A stretch of 64,000 bases of DNA from an uncultured Oscillospiraceae bacterium (GTDB lineage: Bacteria > Bacillota > Clostridia > Oscillospirales > Oscillospiraceae): contig CAKUBI010000002.1 in the NCBI GenBank assembly GCA_934636865.1, positions 84,650-148,649 on the forward strand. The letters are read 5' to 3'. A program made the translations under genes and the position numbers. Positions within the stretch are counted from its first letter, which is position 1, and every line of letters starts with the position of its first letter. The notes under the pieces were generated by a model. The model saw nothing but the letters and a program-made list of their open reading frames with translations. It had not been told where the DNA came from and did no database searches. Shown here piece after piece: positions 31,371 through 40,261 of the stretch.

Positions 31371-32555
31371 ATGGCAAATCTGATGGATTATCTTGACTGG
31401 CGCGGCGACCTGACGCTTGAAATTTCACCGTTCAACGAGGTGGACGCGCTCATTCTGGCGGAGCTGAGCTTCGTCGATTTTGAAGGCATCGTGCCGCCGC
31501 CGGAGATCGGCCGGGGGCTGCCGCTGTGCGAAGCGGCGGAGACGTTTTTCGCCCGCCACGGCGGGAAGGACGTCGCCATGGGCGTGCTCGTGCCGGATAC
31601 GATCTCCAAAATGCTGCGAAAGCTGATGGTGAGCCCGCGCTTTCGCAATATGACGCTCAACGGCTATACGGCGCTGCTCGACGACGCAATCGAGCAGCAG
31701 TTCGCCGCGCTCACGATCGACCTCGGCAACGGCAGCATCTATATCTCCTTCCGCGGGACCGACGATACGATCGTCGGGTGGAAGGAGGACCTCAACATGG
31801 GCTTTCTGGAGGAGATCCCCTCCCAGCGGCAGGCGGTCAATTATGTCGCGCGTATCGCGCGCCAGTACGCGGATAGGACCATCCGCATCGGCGGGCATTC
31901 CAAAGGCGGCAACCTTGCCGTCTACAGCGCGGCCAAGAGCGCGGGCGAGATTCAGGAGCGCATCGTCGCCATCCACAATAACGACGGTCCGGGCTTTGCC
32001 TGGGATATCAGCGAGACGCCGGGCCACAAGCGCATCGCGGGCCGCATCCGCACCGTCCTGCCGCAGACGTCGGTCGTGGGGATGCTGATGGAGCACGAGA
32101 AGCGCTATCAGGTCGTCTACTCGACCTACGACGGGCTCTATCAGCACGACGGCTTTTCCTGGGAGGTCAAGGGCACGCAGTTCGTGCATCTCGACGATTT
32201 CTCCCGCGAGGGAAAGCTCGTGGACGAGACGATCTCGACCTGGGCGGACTCGCTCAACACCCAGCAGCGCGAGGCGCTGGCCGACGCGCTCTACAGTGTT
32301 TTTACCGCCACGGGGGCAAAGACGCTCAGCGAGCTGACGGAGGAAAAGCTCAAAAGCGCGTCCGCCATGCTTAAGACCTATAAGAACCTCGACCGCGAGA
32401 CGCGGAGTATGGTGAGCGAGGCGTTCAAGCTCTTTTTCCGCCTCGGCACAAAGAACCTCGTGCTCGACACGCAGGAGGAGGGCAGCCGCGAGCTTGAAAA
32501 CCTCCGCCGCAAAATTTCCGAGCAGTATCAGAGGCTGGTCGAGCGCAAAAAGTAA
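31371..32555 (+). CDS. DUF2974 (Mbeg1-like) alpha/beta hydrolase
   Basis: 394 residues with a lipase-type nucleophile elbow GHSKGGN (serine 177), preceded by the SFRGTDDTIVGWKED segment typical of the DUF2974 family, which is annotated as lipase-like. No signal peptide is visible, so it appears cytoplasmic. The ATG follows GGAGGG. Found often near cca or cell-envelope genes in Clostridia; substrate unknown. Confidence 0.85.
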   Translation: MANLMDYLDWRGDLTLEISPFNEVDALILAELSFVDFEGIVPPPEIGRGLPLCEAAETFFARHGGKDVAMGVLVPDTISKMLRKLMVSPRFRNMTLNGYTALLDDAIEQQFAALTIDLGNGSIYISFRGTDDTIVGWKEDLNMGFLEEIPSQRQAVNYVARIARQYADRTIRIGGHSKGGNLAVYSAAKSAGEIQERIVAIHNNDGPGFAWDISETPGHKRIAGRIRTVLPQTSVVGMLMEHEKRYQVVYSTYDGLYQHDGFSWEVKGTQFVHLDDFSREGKLVDETISTWADSLNTQQREALADALYSVFTATGAKTLSELTEEKLKSASAMLKTYKNLDRETRSMVSEAFKLFFRLGTKNLVLDTQEEGSRELENLRRKISEQYQRLVERKK

Positions 32556-32562
32556 GAAAGAT

Positions 32563-32608
32563 ACGAAAAAGGCGAAGCACCCGGAACGGGATGCTTCGCC
32601 TTTTTCGT
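32563..32608. terminator. Bidirectional terminator between DUF2974 gene and thiT
   Basis: 17-base arms ACGAAAAAGGCGAAGCA and TGCTTCGCCTTTTTCGT around a 12-base loop. Confidence 0.85.
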
Positions 32609-32630
32609 GATGAGGAGAGGGAAATCTGAA

Positions 32631-33206
32631 TTATTCCGCCTGCGGGAGCTTTGCGGCGGGCTTGATGAGCAGCGCGCAGATGATGACGGCGATGATGGTG
32701 TTGGGCAGCATGTAGGTGCCGTTATAGAGCACGGAATAGAACACGGGAGAGGTCATGGTCATGCCGAGAAATTCCTCGGGCATGTACTGCGCGTAGACCG
32801 TCACGCCGGAGATGAAGTGGATGACGAAGCGGCCGACGCAGCCGATGAGCGCGGCGAGGGGAAGCTTGGAATAGTTGCCGCCTCTGGCGCGCAGAAGGCC
32901 CGCAAGGCCGACGGCGGCATAGGCGATGGAGTAGTCGAAGATGATGGACGCCCAGCTCACGGCAAAGCCCTCGGCAAAGAAATACTTGAGCGTGCCGAAC
33001 GCGAGACCGGCGAGCAGGCCCCAGGGCGCGCCCCAGCGCACGGCGAAGAGAATGAGCGGGATCATCACAAGGTTGATCGAGCCGCCGAAGCCGCCGAACG
33101 ACAGTCCGATGGGGATCTTGATGTAGCTCAGCACCAGCGCGAGCGCGATGCAGATGCCGCCCTCGGTCAGGCGGCGGGTGGTGGAACGGGTGGATTGGTT
33201 GCTCAT
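32631..33206 (-). CDS. thiT: Thiamine ECF transporter S component ThiT
   Basis: Thiamine-binding membrane protein of an ECF importer. 191 residues with six hydrophobic segments; the LSFGGFGGSINLVMIPL stretch and the W/Y-rich loops (GLLAGLAFGTLKYF, SIIFDY) agree with ThiT. AGGAGG lies before the ATG. A TPP riboswitch with a terminator upstream supports a thiamine role strongly. It would dock on the EcfA1/A2/T module at 3.3-5.8 kb. Confidence 0.93.
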   Translation of the reverse strand: MSNQSTRSTTRRLTEGGICIALALVLSYIKIPIGLSFGGFGGSINLVMIPLILFAVRWGAPWGLLAGLAFGTLKYFFAEGFAVSWASIIFDYSIAYAAVGLAGLLRARGGNYSKLPLAALIGCVGRFVIHFISGVTVYAQYMPEEFLGMTMTSPVFYSVLYNGTYMLPNTIIAVIICALLIKPAAKLPQAE

Positions 33207-33252
33207 GGGATATTCCTCCTAAAAATATAATCCCTGTCCGCGCCGCGGTACG

Positions 33253-33284
33253 AAAAAAGCACCGCGGCGTCGACGTCGCGGTGC
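33253..33284 (-). terminator. Riboswitch expression-platform terminator
   Basis: On the minus strand, GCACCGCG and CGCGGTGC stem (33284-33259, internal CGTCGACG extends it) is followed by six T. It sits between the TPP aptamer and thiT, consistent with transcription termination when TPP is bound. Confidence 0.85.
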
Positions 33285-33302
33285 AAAGTTCAGGCAAGAT
33301 AC

Positions 33303-33402
33303 ACTTCGCATTCCTACGCCGGCATTACCCGGATCAGGTCTGAGGGACAGCGACGGCCCTACGCCGCATCACAGCCGGCTTGCGCCAGCGCCCCTTGCAG
33401 GT
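33303..33402 (-). ncRNA. TPP riboswitch aptamer (THI element)
   Basis: On the minus strand the conserved TPP aptamer pieces are present in order: CAAGGGGCGC, GGCTGTGATG (family usually GGCTGAGAT), CCCTCAGACCTGATC and CGGGTAATGCCGGCGTAGG. It is placed 100 bases upstream of thiT, with an intrinsic terminator in between. Boundaries are approximate. Confidence 0.9.
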
Positions 33403-33507
33403 ACGGCGACATCTTAGCGCGAACGACAAAATTTGTCAAGTACCAATGGGGAAAAGCGTGATTTTTCAAATAGTATATCGAAATTCGGAATTTGTGTTGC
33501 ATCTTTC

Positions 33508-33560
33508 TTGTACCTGTAGTACAATAAAAATAATTAGGAGACCTAAATAATTGTTATAAT
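33508..33560 (+). promoter_or_regulatory. Promoter region with two inverted repeats ahead of the xanthine dehydrogenase gene
   Basis: TTGTAC-N5-GTACAA (33508-33524) and an imperfect repeat TAATTAGG-AGA-CCTAAATA (33531-33549) lie before TATAAT (33555-33560). TTGTAC also forms a possible -35 with TAATTA (33531-33536) at a 17-base spacer. The two repeats look like operators of an unidentified regulator. Confidence 0.5.
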
Positions 33561-33588
33561 TGCGACTACGATCGACAGAGGTGCGGAG

Positions 33589-36165
33589 ATGGCAGGATTT
33601 GTTGTCAACGGAAAGCCGGTCACGGCGGAAAAAAATCAGAAGCTCATTCGTTTTTTGCGCGATGAGCTGCATTTGACGAGCGTGAAGGACGGCTGCAGCG
33701 AGGGCGCGTGCGGTACCTGCCACGTCCTCATTGACGGCAAGCCCACCAAGGCCTGCGTTCCGCAGACAGACAAGCTCGAGGGCAAGACCATTATCACCGT
33801 CGAGGGCCTTTCCGACTTTGAAAAGGCCGTCTACACCTACGCCTTCGGCGAGGCGGGGGCGGTCCAGTGCGGCTTCTGCATCCCCGGCATGGTCATCTCG
33901 GCCAAGGCGCTTCTTGACCAGAATCCCGATCCCACGCGCGAGGAGGCGGCCTTCGCCATCCGCAACAACATCTGCCGCTGCACGGGCTATGTCAAGATCA
34001 TCGACGGCATCCTGCTTGCGGCGAAGATCTTCCGCGAGGGGAAGATCCCCGCGCCGAGCGAGGACGACTTCAAGATCGGCTCGCGCGTCCACCGCATCGA
34101 CGTTGCCGAAAAGGTGCAGGGCTACGGAAAATACCCCGACGACGTGTACGTGGACGGCATGTGCTGCGGCGGCGCGGTGCGCAGCCAGTATCCGCGCGCC
34201 CGCGTGCTCTATATCCGCACGAAGGAGGCCGAGGAGCTGCCCGGCGTTGTCTGCGTGCTGACGGCAAAGGACATCCCCGGCCAGCAGAACGTCGGCCACA
34301 TTCAGAAGGACCAGCCCACGCTTGTCGGCGAGGGGGAGATCACGCAGTACCTCGGCGACGCGGTGGCGCTCGTCTGCGCGCGCGACCTTGAAACGCTTGA
34401 AAAGGCCAAAAAGCTTGTGCGCGTGGTGTATGAGGAGCTTCCGGCGGTCTTTGGTCCCGAGGAAGCGGCGGCTGAGGGCGCGCCGGAGGTCATCATGGGC
34501 AATCGCGGCAATCTGCAGGCGCACCGCCATGTTTCCCGCGGCAACGCGGAGGAGGCCATCAAACATTCCAAATACGTCTTACACGAAAAGTTCCAGACCC
34601 CGTGGACCGAGCACGCCTTTTTGGAGCCCGAGTGCTGTGTGGCGATCCCGCTTGAAAACGGGGGTGTCAAGCTCCTCACGACCGACCAGAGCGCGCACAC
34701 CACGCAGCATGAGTGCGCGGCGATGCTCGGCGTCGATTTTGCCCACTGCCAGGTCGAGAACATGCTCGTCGGCGGGGGCTTCGGCGGGAAAGAGGACATG
34801 TCCGTGCAGCATCACGCGGCGCTCATCGCGTACATCGCGCGCGTGCCGGTCAAGGTGAAGCTCTCGCGGCAGGAATCCATTCTCGTCCACCCCAAACGCC
34901 ACCCGATGTGGATGGACTTCACGATGGGCTGCGACGAAAACGGCATCATTCAGGGCGTGAAGGCGAGCGTCGTGTCCGACACGGGCGGCTTTGCCTCCCT
35001 CGGCGGCCCGGTGCTCGAGCGTGCGTGCACGCACGCGGCGGGCCCTTACCACTATGAAAATTTTGAGATCGAGGGCCACGCCTACTATACCAACAATCCG
35101 CCCGCGGGCGCGTTCCGCGGCTTCGGTGTGACGCAGACCTGCTTCGCGACCGAAACGCTTTTGAACGAGATGGCCGACCTTGTCGGTATCTCCCCGTGGG
35201 AGATCCGCTACCGCAACGCCATCCGCCCCGGCGAGGTGCTGCCGAACGGGCAGATCGTCGGACCTGAAACGGGCCTTGTCGAAACGCTCGAGGCCATCAA
35301 GCCCTACTACGACGAGGCCGTGAAAAACGGCGAGCCGGTCGGCCTTGCCTGCGCGATGAAAAACGCGGGCGTCGGCGTGGGCCTGCCTGACTACGGGCGC
35401 TGCAAGCTCGTCATCGGCGAGGACGGCAAGGTCCATATCCGCGCGGGCGCGTCGTGCATCGGGCAGGGGCTCGGCACGGTGCTGGTGCAGATCGTTGTGA
35501 CGAACGCGAAGCTCAAGCGCTCCGACGTGGTCTACGACGGCAACAGCACGCTCACAACGCCCGACAGCGGCGATACCTCCGGCTCGCGCCAGACGCTCGT
35601 CACGGGCGAGGCCTGCCGCCGCGCGTGCCTGCTGCTGCGCGACGCGATGGAATACCGCACCCTTCCCCAGCTCGTCGGGCAGGAGTTTTACGGCGAGTAC
35701 TACGCCAAGACCAACCCGCTCGGCTCGAGCGTTCCCAACCCTGTGAGCCACGTGGCCTACGGCTACGCCACGCAGATGTGCATCGTGGACAAGGAGACGG
35801 GGCTTGTGAAAAAGATGGTCGCCGCGCACGACGTCGGCAAGGCCATCAACCCGCTCTCCTGCGAGGGGCAGATCGAGGGCGGCGTTGTGATGAGCATGGG
35901 CTACGCGCTGACGGAGAAATATCCGCTTGATCACGGCAAACCCACGGCAAAGTACGGCATGCTGGGCCTCTTCCGCGCGCACCAGATCCCCGAGATCAAG
36001 GCCATCGTCATCGACAAGCCGGGGCTGAACCTCGCCAACGGCGCGATCGGCATCGGCGAGATCACGTCTATCCCCACGGCCCCGGCGATCGCGGACGCCT
36101 ACTTCCGCTATGACGGCGAGCGCCGGCGCAGCCTGCCGCTCGACCATACGCCCTATAAAAAATAA
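33589..36165 (+). CDS. Selenium-dependent xanthine dehydrogenase-like molybdenum hydroxylase
   Basis: Single-chain hydroxylase of 858 residues. Residues 1-160 hold two [2Fe-2S] clusters (C36, C41, C44, C56; then C94, C97, C129, C131). Residues about 175-858 are the molybdopterin-binding aldehyde oxidase/xanthine dehydrogenase domains, with VGGGFGGKEDM, GAFRGFGVTQ and the C-terminal GIGEI (catalytic Glu region). No FAD domain is present. Length and layout fit the selenium-dependent XDH family, where selenium is a labile cofactor, not selenocysteine, and indeed no in-frame TGA occurs. Likely oxidises purines or related heterocycles. Followed 15 bases on by an asparaginase gene and near mocA. 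Confidence 0.85.
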   Translation: MAGFVVNGKPVTAEKNQKLIRFLRDELHLTSVKDGCSEGACGTCHVLIDGKPTKACVPQTDKLEGKTIITVEGLSDFEKAVYTYAFGEAGAVQCGFCIPGMVISAKALLDQNPDPTREEAAFAIRNNICRCTGYVKIIDGILLAAKIFREGKIPAPSEDDFKIGSRVHRIDVAEKVQGYGKYPDDVYVDGMCCGGAVRSQYPRARVLYIRTKEAEELPGVVCVLTAKDIPGQQNVGHIQKDQPTLVGEGEITQYLGDAVALVCARDLETLEKAKKLVRVVYEELPAVFGPEEAAAEGAPEVIMGNRGNLQAHRHVSRGNAEEAIKHSKYVLHEKFQTPWTEHAFLEPECCVAIPLENGGVKLLTTDQSAHTTQHECAAMLGVDFAHCQVENMLVGGGFGGKEDMSVQHHAALIAYIARVPVKVKLSRQESILVHPKRHPMWMDFTMGCDENGIIQGVKASVVSDTGGFASLGGPVLERACTHAAGPYHYENFEIEGHAYYTNNPPAGAFRGFGVTQTCFATETLLNEMADLVGISPWEIRYRNAIRPGEVLPNGQIVGPETGLVETLEAIKPYYDEAVKNGEPVGLACAMKNAGVGVGLPDYGRCKLVIGEDGKVHIRAGASCIGQGLGTVLVQIVVTNAKLKRSDVVYDGNSTLTTPDSGDTSGSRQTLVTGEACRRACLLLRDAMEYRTLPQLVGQEFYGEYYAKTNPLGSSVPNPVSHVAYGYATQMCIVDKETGLVKKMVAAHDVGKAINPLSCEGQIEGGVVMSMGYALTEKYPLDHGKPTAKYGMLGLFRAHQIPEIKAIVIDKPGLNLANGAIGIGEITSIPTAPAIADAYFRYDGERRRSLPLDHTPYKK

Positions 36166-36180
36166 CAACAGGAGAGGACC

Positions 36181-37191
36181 ATGAAGAACGTTCTCATCAT
36201 CTATACCGGCGGCACCATCGGCATGACGCGCAGCGATAACGGCTACGCGCCGCGCTCGGGCTACTTCCGCGCGGCGCTGGACGCTATCTCGGACCTCCGT
36301 GCCCCGGAAATTCCTGCGTGGGACTTCCTTGAGCTTTCGCCGCTTTTGGATTCGTCCAATATGACGGTGCACGAGTGGAACCGCATCGCCGAGCTCATCG
36401 CCCAGCAGTACGACGCCTACGACGGCTTCGTCGTCCTCCACGGGACCGATACGATGGCCTACACGGCCTCGGCGCTTTCGTTCATGCTCGGCGGGCTTGA
36501 TAAGCCCGTGGTGCTCACGGGCTCGCAGATCCCGCTGTGCGAGATCCGCAGCGACGGGCGCGACAATCTCATCACCGCGCTGCTGATCGCGGGGGAGGGC
36601 GTCGTGCGCGAGGTGAGCCTTTACTTCGGCGGAAGGCTGCTGCGCGGCAACCGCGCCACGAAATACTCCGCCGACGGGCTGATCGCCTTCATTTCGCCCA
36701 ACTACCCCAGCCTTGCCGAAGCCGGCATCGCCATCAAATATAACGAAGCCGCCCTTCTGCCGAAGCAGAAAGGCGGGCTGAAGCTGCAGATGCTTGACAG
36801 CATCCCCATCGGGGTCATCAAGGTGTTCCCCGGCATCCAGTTTTCGCTCTTTGAGTCCATCATGACCGAAAAGCTGCGCGGCATCGTCATCGAGACCTTC
36901 GGCGCGGGCAACATCCCCGGCGACGGGGACGCGCTGCTGCCCATCATCCGCAAGGCCTTCCAGAACGGCACGGTACTCACGGTCTGCTCGCAGTGCCCGC
37001 AGGGCGCGGTGTCGCTCGGCGCTTACGAAACGTCCAGCGCGCTCAAAAAGGCGGGCGCGGTCAGCGGCCTTGACATGACGACCGAGGCCGCCGTCGCAAA
37101 GCTCTACTATCTCTTCTCCTGCGGCTACGACAAGGAGATCGTCAAGCAGCTCATGGAGCAGGACCTGCGCGGCGAGATCACGCGCGCGTGA
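36181..37191 (+). CDS. Type I L-asparaginase
   Basis: Hydrolyses asparagine to aspartate and ammonia; no signal peptide, so cytoplasmic. 336 residues. Active-site motifs TGGTIGM (Thr12 nucleophile) and HGTDTM (T89, D90) are intact and the length fits the AnsA type. It lies 15 bases after the xanthine dehydrogenase gene and is probably co-transcribed. Its 3' end overlaps the convergent mocA by 14 bases. Confidence 0.93.
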   Translation: MKNVLIIYTGGTIGMTRSDNGYAPRSGYFRAALDAISDLRAPEIPAWDFLELSPLLDSSNMTVHEWNRIAELIAQQYDAYDGFVVLHGTDTMAYTASALSFMLGGLDKPVVLTGSQIPLCEIRSDGRDNLITALLIAGEGVVREVSLYFGGRLLRGNRATKYSADGLIAFISPNYPSLAEAGIAIKYNEAALLPKQKGGLKLQMLDSIPIGVIKVFPGIQFSLFESIMTEKLRGIVIETFGAGNIPGDGDALLPIIRKAFQNGTVLTVCSQCPQGAVSLGAYETSSALKKAGAVSGLDMTTEAAVAKLYYLFSCGYDKEIVKQLMEQDLRGEITRA

Positions 37192-37768
37192 GGTCCGCGA
37201 GCGCGGCCTTTGTGTCCACGTCGCGCAGCTCGCACCCGTTGGCTTCATATAGAAGCAGATCGTCCGTGTGCCGCCTGATGACCGCGCTGCCGCCCACGTC
37301 GCCCGAGAGAGACAAAAGCTCGGGGAAGAACCGGGCAGGGAAGAGGCAGGGATTGCCGCGCGTGCCGCGGTGGCCGAGCGCGACGATATGCTGCGGGTGC
37401 GCTGCAAAAAAGTCCACCTCGCGCGCGACGGTCTCGCGCCGGAGCAGCGGCTGATCGGCCACCATGAAACAGATGGCGCCGCAGTCCCTTTGCAGCGCGG
37501 CGACGCCGAGACGGATCGTCTCGCTCTGCCCGCGCTCGGGATGCTCGTTTCGAAGCGTCTCGAATCCGCGCGCTTCGGCGAGCGCGGCGACCGCGTCGTA
37601 CTGCGTCACGACGAGCACGCGCGCAAAGCATTCGCGCGGAATGGCGCCCAGCGCGCGCTCAATGAGCATTTTCCCGTCATCCAAGGTGCAGAGCAGCTTG
37701 TTTTCGCCAAAGCGCTCCGCGTTCCCGGCAGCCATGAGCAGACAGCCGACAGTCAGGTTATGTTCCAA
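37178..37768 (-). CDS. mocA: Molybdenum cofactor cytidylyltransferase MocA-like
   Basis: Converts molybdopterin to the cytosine dinucleotide (MCD) needed by xanthine dehydrogenase-type enzymes. 196 residues with the nucleotidyltransferase motif LLMAAGNAERFGENK (residues 10-24). The start is TTG at 37768, 9 bases after AAAGGA; no ATG fits. It is convergent with the asparaginase gene and divergent from xdhA, between two molybdenum hydroxylase sets, which supports the assignment. Related proteins in selenium-dependent systems carry the same fold, so a narrower role in that cofactor path is possible. Confidence 0.85.
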   Translation of the reverse strand: MEHNLTVGCLLMAAGNAERFGENKLLCTLDDGKMLIERALGAIPRECFARVLVVTQYDAVAALAEARGFETLRNEHPERGQSETIRLGVAALQRDCGAICFMVADQPLLRRETVAREVDFFAAHPQHIVALGHRGTRGNPCLFPARFFPELLSLSGDVGGSAVIRRHTDDLLLYEANGCELRDVDTKAALADLTRA

Positions 37769-37945
37769 TCGTCATCATCCTTTTTAAAAAACCTTTTCTC
37801 CCACTATAGCAAAGGAAATCGCCGCGGGCAAGCAGCAACTGCCCGCAGCGGCACAAAAATCCTTCCCGGCCGCAGCGGCCGAAGCGAAAAAGCCGGTTTC
37901 GAGCCTGCCGCACCCGGCGGCGCTCTTTCATAGGAGGTAAGCAAG

Positions 37946-40258
37946 ATGAGCAAAGTAGGAAAAAGTGAGATCCGCGTCGATGCGTTCGACAAGGTCACCG
38001 GACGCACCAAATACTACGAGGATCGGATGCCAGCGGGCGCGCTGTATGTGCGCATCAAGCATTCCACCATCGCCCACGGCTATGTCAAATCGATCGACAA
38101 GTCGGCGGCGGAGGCCATCGCGGGCGTTGTGAAGGTGCTGACCTGCTTCGACGTGCCGGAGCACTGCTTCCCGACGGCGGGCCATCCCTGGTCGATGGAC
38201 CCGGGACATCAGGACGTTGCGGACCGCAACCTCTTAAACCGCCACGTGCGCTACTACGGCGACGACGTCGCGGTCGTCATCGCGGAGGACGAGGTCTCGG
38301 CCATGCAGGGCGTGCGCGCGCTGAAGGTCGAGTATGAAGAGCTCCCCTTCGTGCTGGACGTGCAGAAGGCGATGGAGCCCGACGCACCCTGCATCCACGA
38401 GAATTTCCCGGGGAATGTCCTCAAGCACACCGACATCCGCAAGGGGAACTATCAGGAAGCCATCAGGGAGCCGGGACTTATCAAGGTCGAGGGCTGGTAC
38501 AACACCCCCACCGTGCAGCACAGCCACATTGAAAACCACGGCTGCTATGCCTATGAGGAAAACGGCCGCATCGTGGTCGTGTCCTCCACGCAGATTCCGC
38601 ACATCATCCGCCGCATCGTCGGTCAGGCGCTGGGACGGCCCTGGGCGGACATCCGCGTCATCAAGCCCTACATCGGCGGCGGCTTCGGCAACAAGCAGGA
38701 CGCGCTCTACGAGCCGCTTTGCGCCTGGTGCGCCACACAGGTCGGCGGGCGGTGCGTGCGCATCGACTGCTCGCGCGAGGAGACGTTTGTCAGCAACCGC
38801 GTGCGCCATTCCATCCGCTTCCACATCATCACGTGGCTCCGCAAGGACGGCTCCATTGCCGCGCGCAAGGTCGAGTGCTTCTCCAATCAGGGTGCATACG
38901 CCTCCCACGGCCACTCGATCGTGGCCAAGGCCATGGGCTCGTTCCCACAGATATACCCCTGCGACAACTTCGAGGGCGACGCTTACACCGTTTACACCAA
39001 CCGCCCCGCCGCGGGCGCGATGCGCGGCTACGGTATGCCGCAGGCCTCGTTCGCGGACGATGCGAACATCGACGAGTGCGCGAAGGCCGTCGGCATGGAG
39101 CCGCTCGAGTACCGCATGAAGTACATCATGCCCAAGGGCTTCCACGACGGCTTCTCGGGCAACACGAACTACTACGATTCCTTCCGCGAGTGCCTGGAAA
39201 AGGGCAAGGAATACATCGAATACGACAAAAAGCGCGAGGAATACGCAAAGGATACCGGCCCCGTCCGCCGCGGCATCGGCGTTGCGGCCTTCTGGTACAA
39301 TACGGCGGTGTATCCTATCTCGCTCGAGACCTCCAGCAACCGCATGCAGCTCAACCTTGACGGCACGGTGACGATGCAGTGCGGCGAGACGGAGATCGGT
39401 CAGGGTGCGGATACGGCCTACGCGCAGATGACGGCTGAGGCCGTCGGCCTTGCGAGCTATCACGACGTGCGCGTCGTTTCCTGCCAGGATACCGACATCA
39501 CGCCCACGGGCCTTGGCGCTTACGCGAGCCGCCAGACCTACGTGGCGGGCTTTTCCATCCGCCAGACGGCGACGCTGCTGCGCAGAAAGATCCTTGAATA
39601 CGCGACAAAGCTCACCCGTCAGGCCATCGACAATATGGATATTGTTGACGGCAATATCATCCGCAGGGGCGACGGCTTGGTGCTCATGACGCTCCGCGAG
39701 CTTGCGATGACCGCACAGTACAACGCCGCGGACTCCGAGCACATCACCGCCGAATCGACCTACACCATCCGCAACAACGCCTATTCCTTCGGCTGCACCT
39801 TTGCCGACGTCGAGGTCGATATCCCGATGTGCAAGGTGACGCTCAAGAAGATCATCAACGTGCATGACTGCGGCAAGCTCATCAACCCCGCGCTTGCCGA
39901 GGCGCAGGTCCACGGCGGCATGTCGATGGCCATCGGCTACGGGATGAGCGAGCAGCTGCTCTTCGATGAAAAGACGGGAAGACCGCTCAATAACAATCTG
40001 CTCGACTACAAGCTCTCGACCTTTATGGACCATCCGCACCTTGAAGCGCAGTTCATCGAGAATCCGGAGCCGACCTCGCCGTTCGGCACAAAGGCGCTCG
40101 GCGAGCCGCCCGCCTGCTCTGGCGCGCCGGCCATCCGCAACGCCATCTACAACGCCACCGGCGTTGCCATCGACACCGTTCCCATCACGCCCCATGTGCT
40201 GTATGCCGAGTTCAGCAAAGCGGGGCTCATCCGCGACAGCTGGAAGGAGGAGAAGTGA
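37946..40258 (+). CDS. xdhA: Xanthine dehydrogenase molybdenum-binding subunit XdhA
   Basis: Large subunit of a three-part xanthine dehydrogenase-type hydroxylase. 770 residues, matching E. coli XdhA. IGGGFGNKQD (near residue 248), GAMRGYGMPQAS, GETEIGQGAD and the C-terminal ALGEPPACSG region with the catalytic glutamate are the molybdopterin-binding landmarks. AGGAGG precedes the ATG. It is followed 3 bases later by xdhB. Substrate could be xanthine, hypoxanthine or another purine; sequence alone does not settle this. Confidence 0.92.
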   Translation: MSKVGKSEIRVDAFDKVTGRTKYYEDRMPAGALYVRIKHSTIAHGYVKSIDKSAAEAIAGVVKVLTCFDVPEHCFPTAGHPWSMDPGHQDVADRNLLNRHVRYYGDDVAVVIAEDEVSAMQGVRALKVEYEELPFVLDVQKAMEPDAPCIHENFPGNVLKHTDIRKGNYQEAIREPGLIKVEGWYNTPTVQHSHIENHGCYAYEENGRIVVVSSTQIPHIIRRIVGQALGRPWADIRVIKPYIGGGFGNKQDALYEPLCAWCATQVGGRCVRIDCSREETFVSNRVRHSIRFHIITWLRKDGSIAARKVECFSNQGAYASHGHSIVAKAMGSFPQIYPCDNFEGDAYTVYTNRPAAGAMRGYGMPQASFADDANIDECAKAVGMEPLEYRMKYIMPKGFHDGFSGNTNYYDSFRECLEKGKEYIEYDKKREEYAKDTGPVRRGIGVAAFWYNTAVYPISLETSSNRMQLNLDGTVTMQCGETEIGQGADTAYAQMTAEAVGLASYHDVRVVSCQDTDITPTGLGAYASRQTYVAGFSIRQTATLLRRKILEYATKLTRQAIDNMDIVDGNIIRRGDGLVLMTLRELAMTAQYNAADSEHITAESTYTIRNNAYSFGCTFADVEVDIPMCKVTLKKIINVHDCGKLINPALAEAQVHGGMSMAIGYGMSEQLLFDEKTGRPLNNNLLDYKLSTFMDHPHLEAQFIENPEPTSPFGTKALGEPPACSGAPAIRNAIYNATGVAIDTVPITPHVLYAEFSKAGLIRDSWKEEK

Positions 40259-40261
40259 GCC

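Noticed and set aside
33589..36165. Possible selenocysteine codon in the selenium-type xanthine dehydrogenase
   Set aside because: The frame is open throughout with no internal TGA; selenium in this family is a labile cofactor.
34579..37407. Very long minus-strand reading frame opposite the xanthine dehydrogenase and asparaginase genes
   Set aside because: It is antisense to two well-supported genes, has no ribosome binding site and is rich in Arg, Ala, Val and His, as expected for a shadow frame in GC-rich DNA.
37804..38010. 68-codon minus-strand frame upstream of xdhA
   Set aside because: No ribosome binding site and low-complexity content; overlaps the xdhA start.
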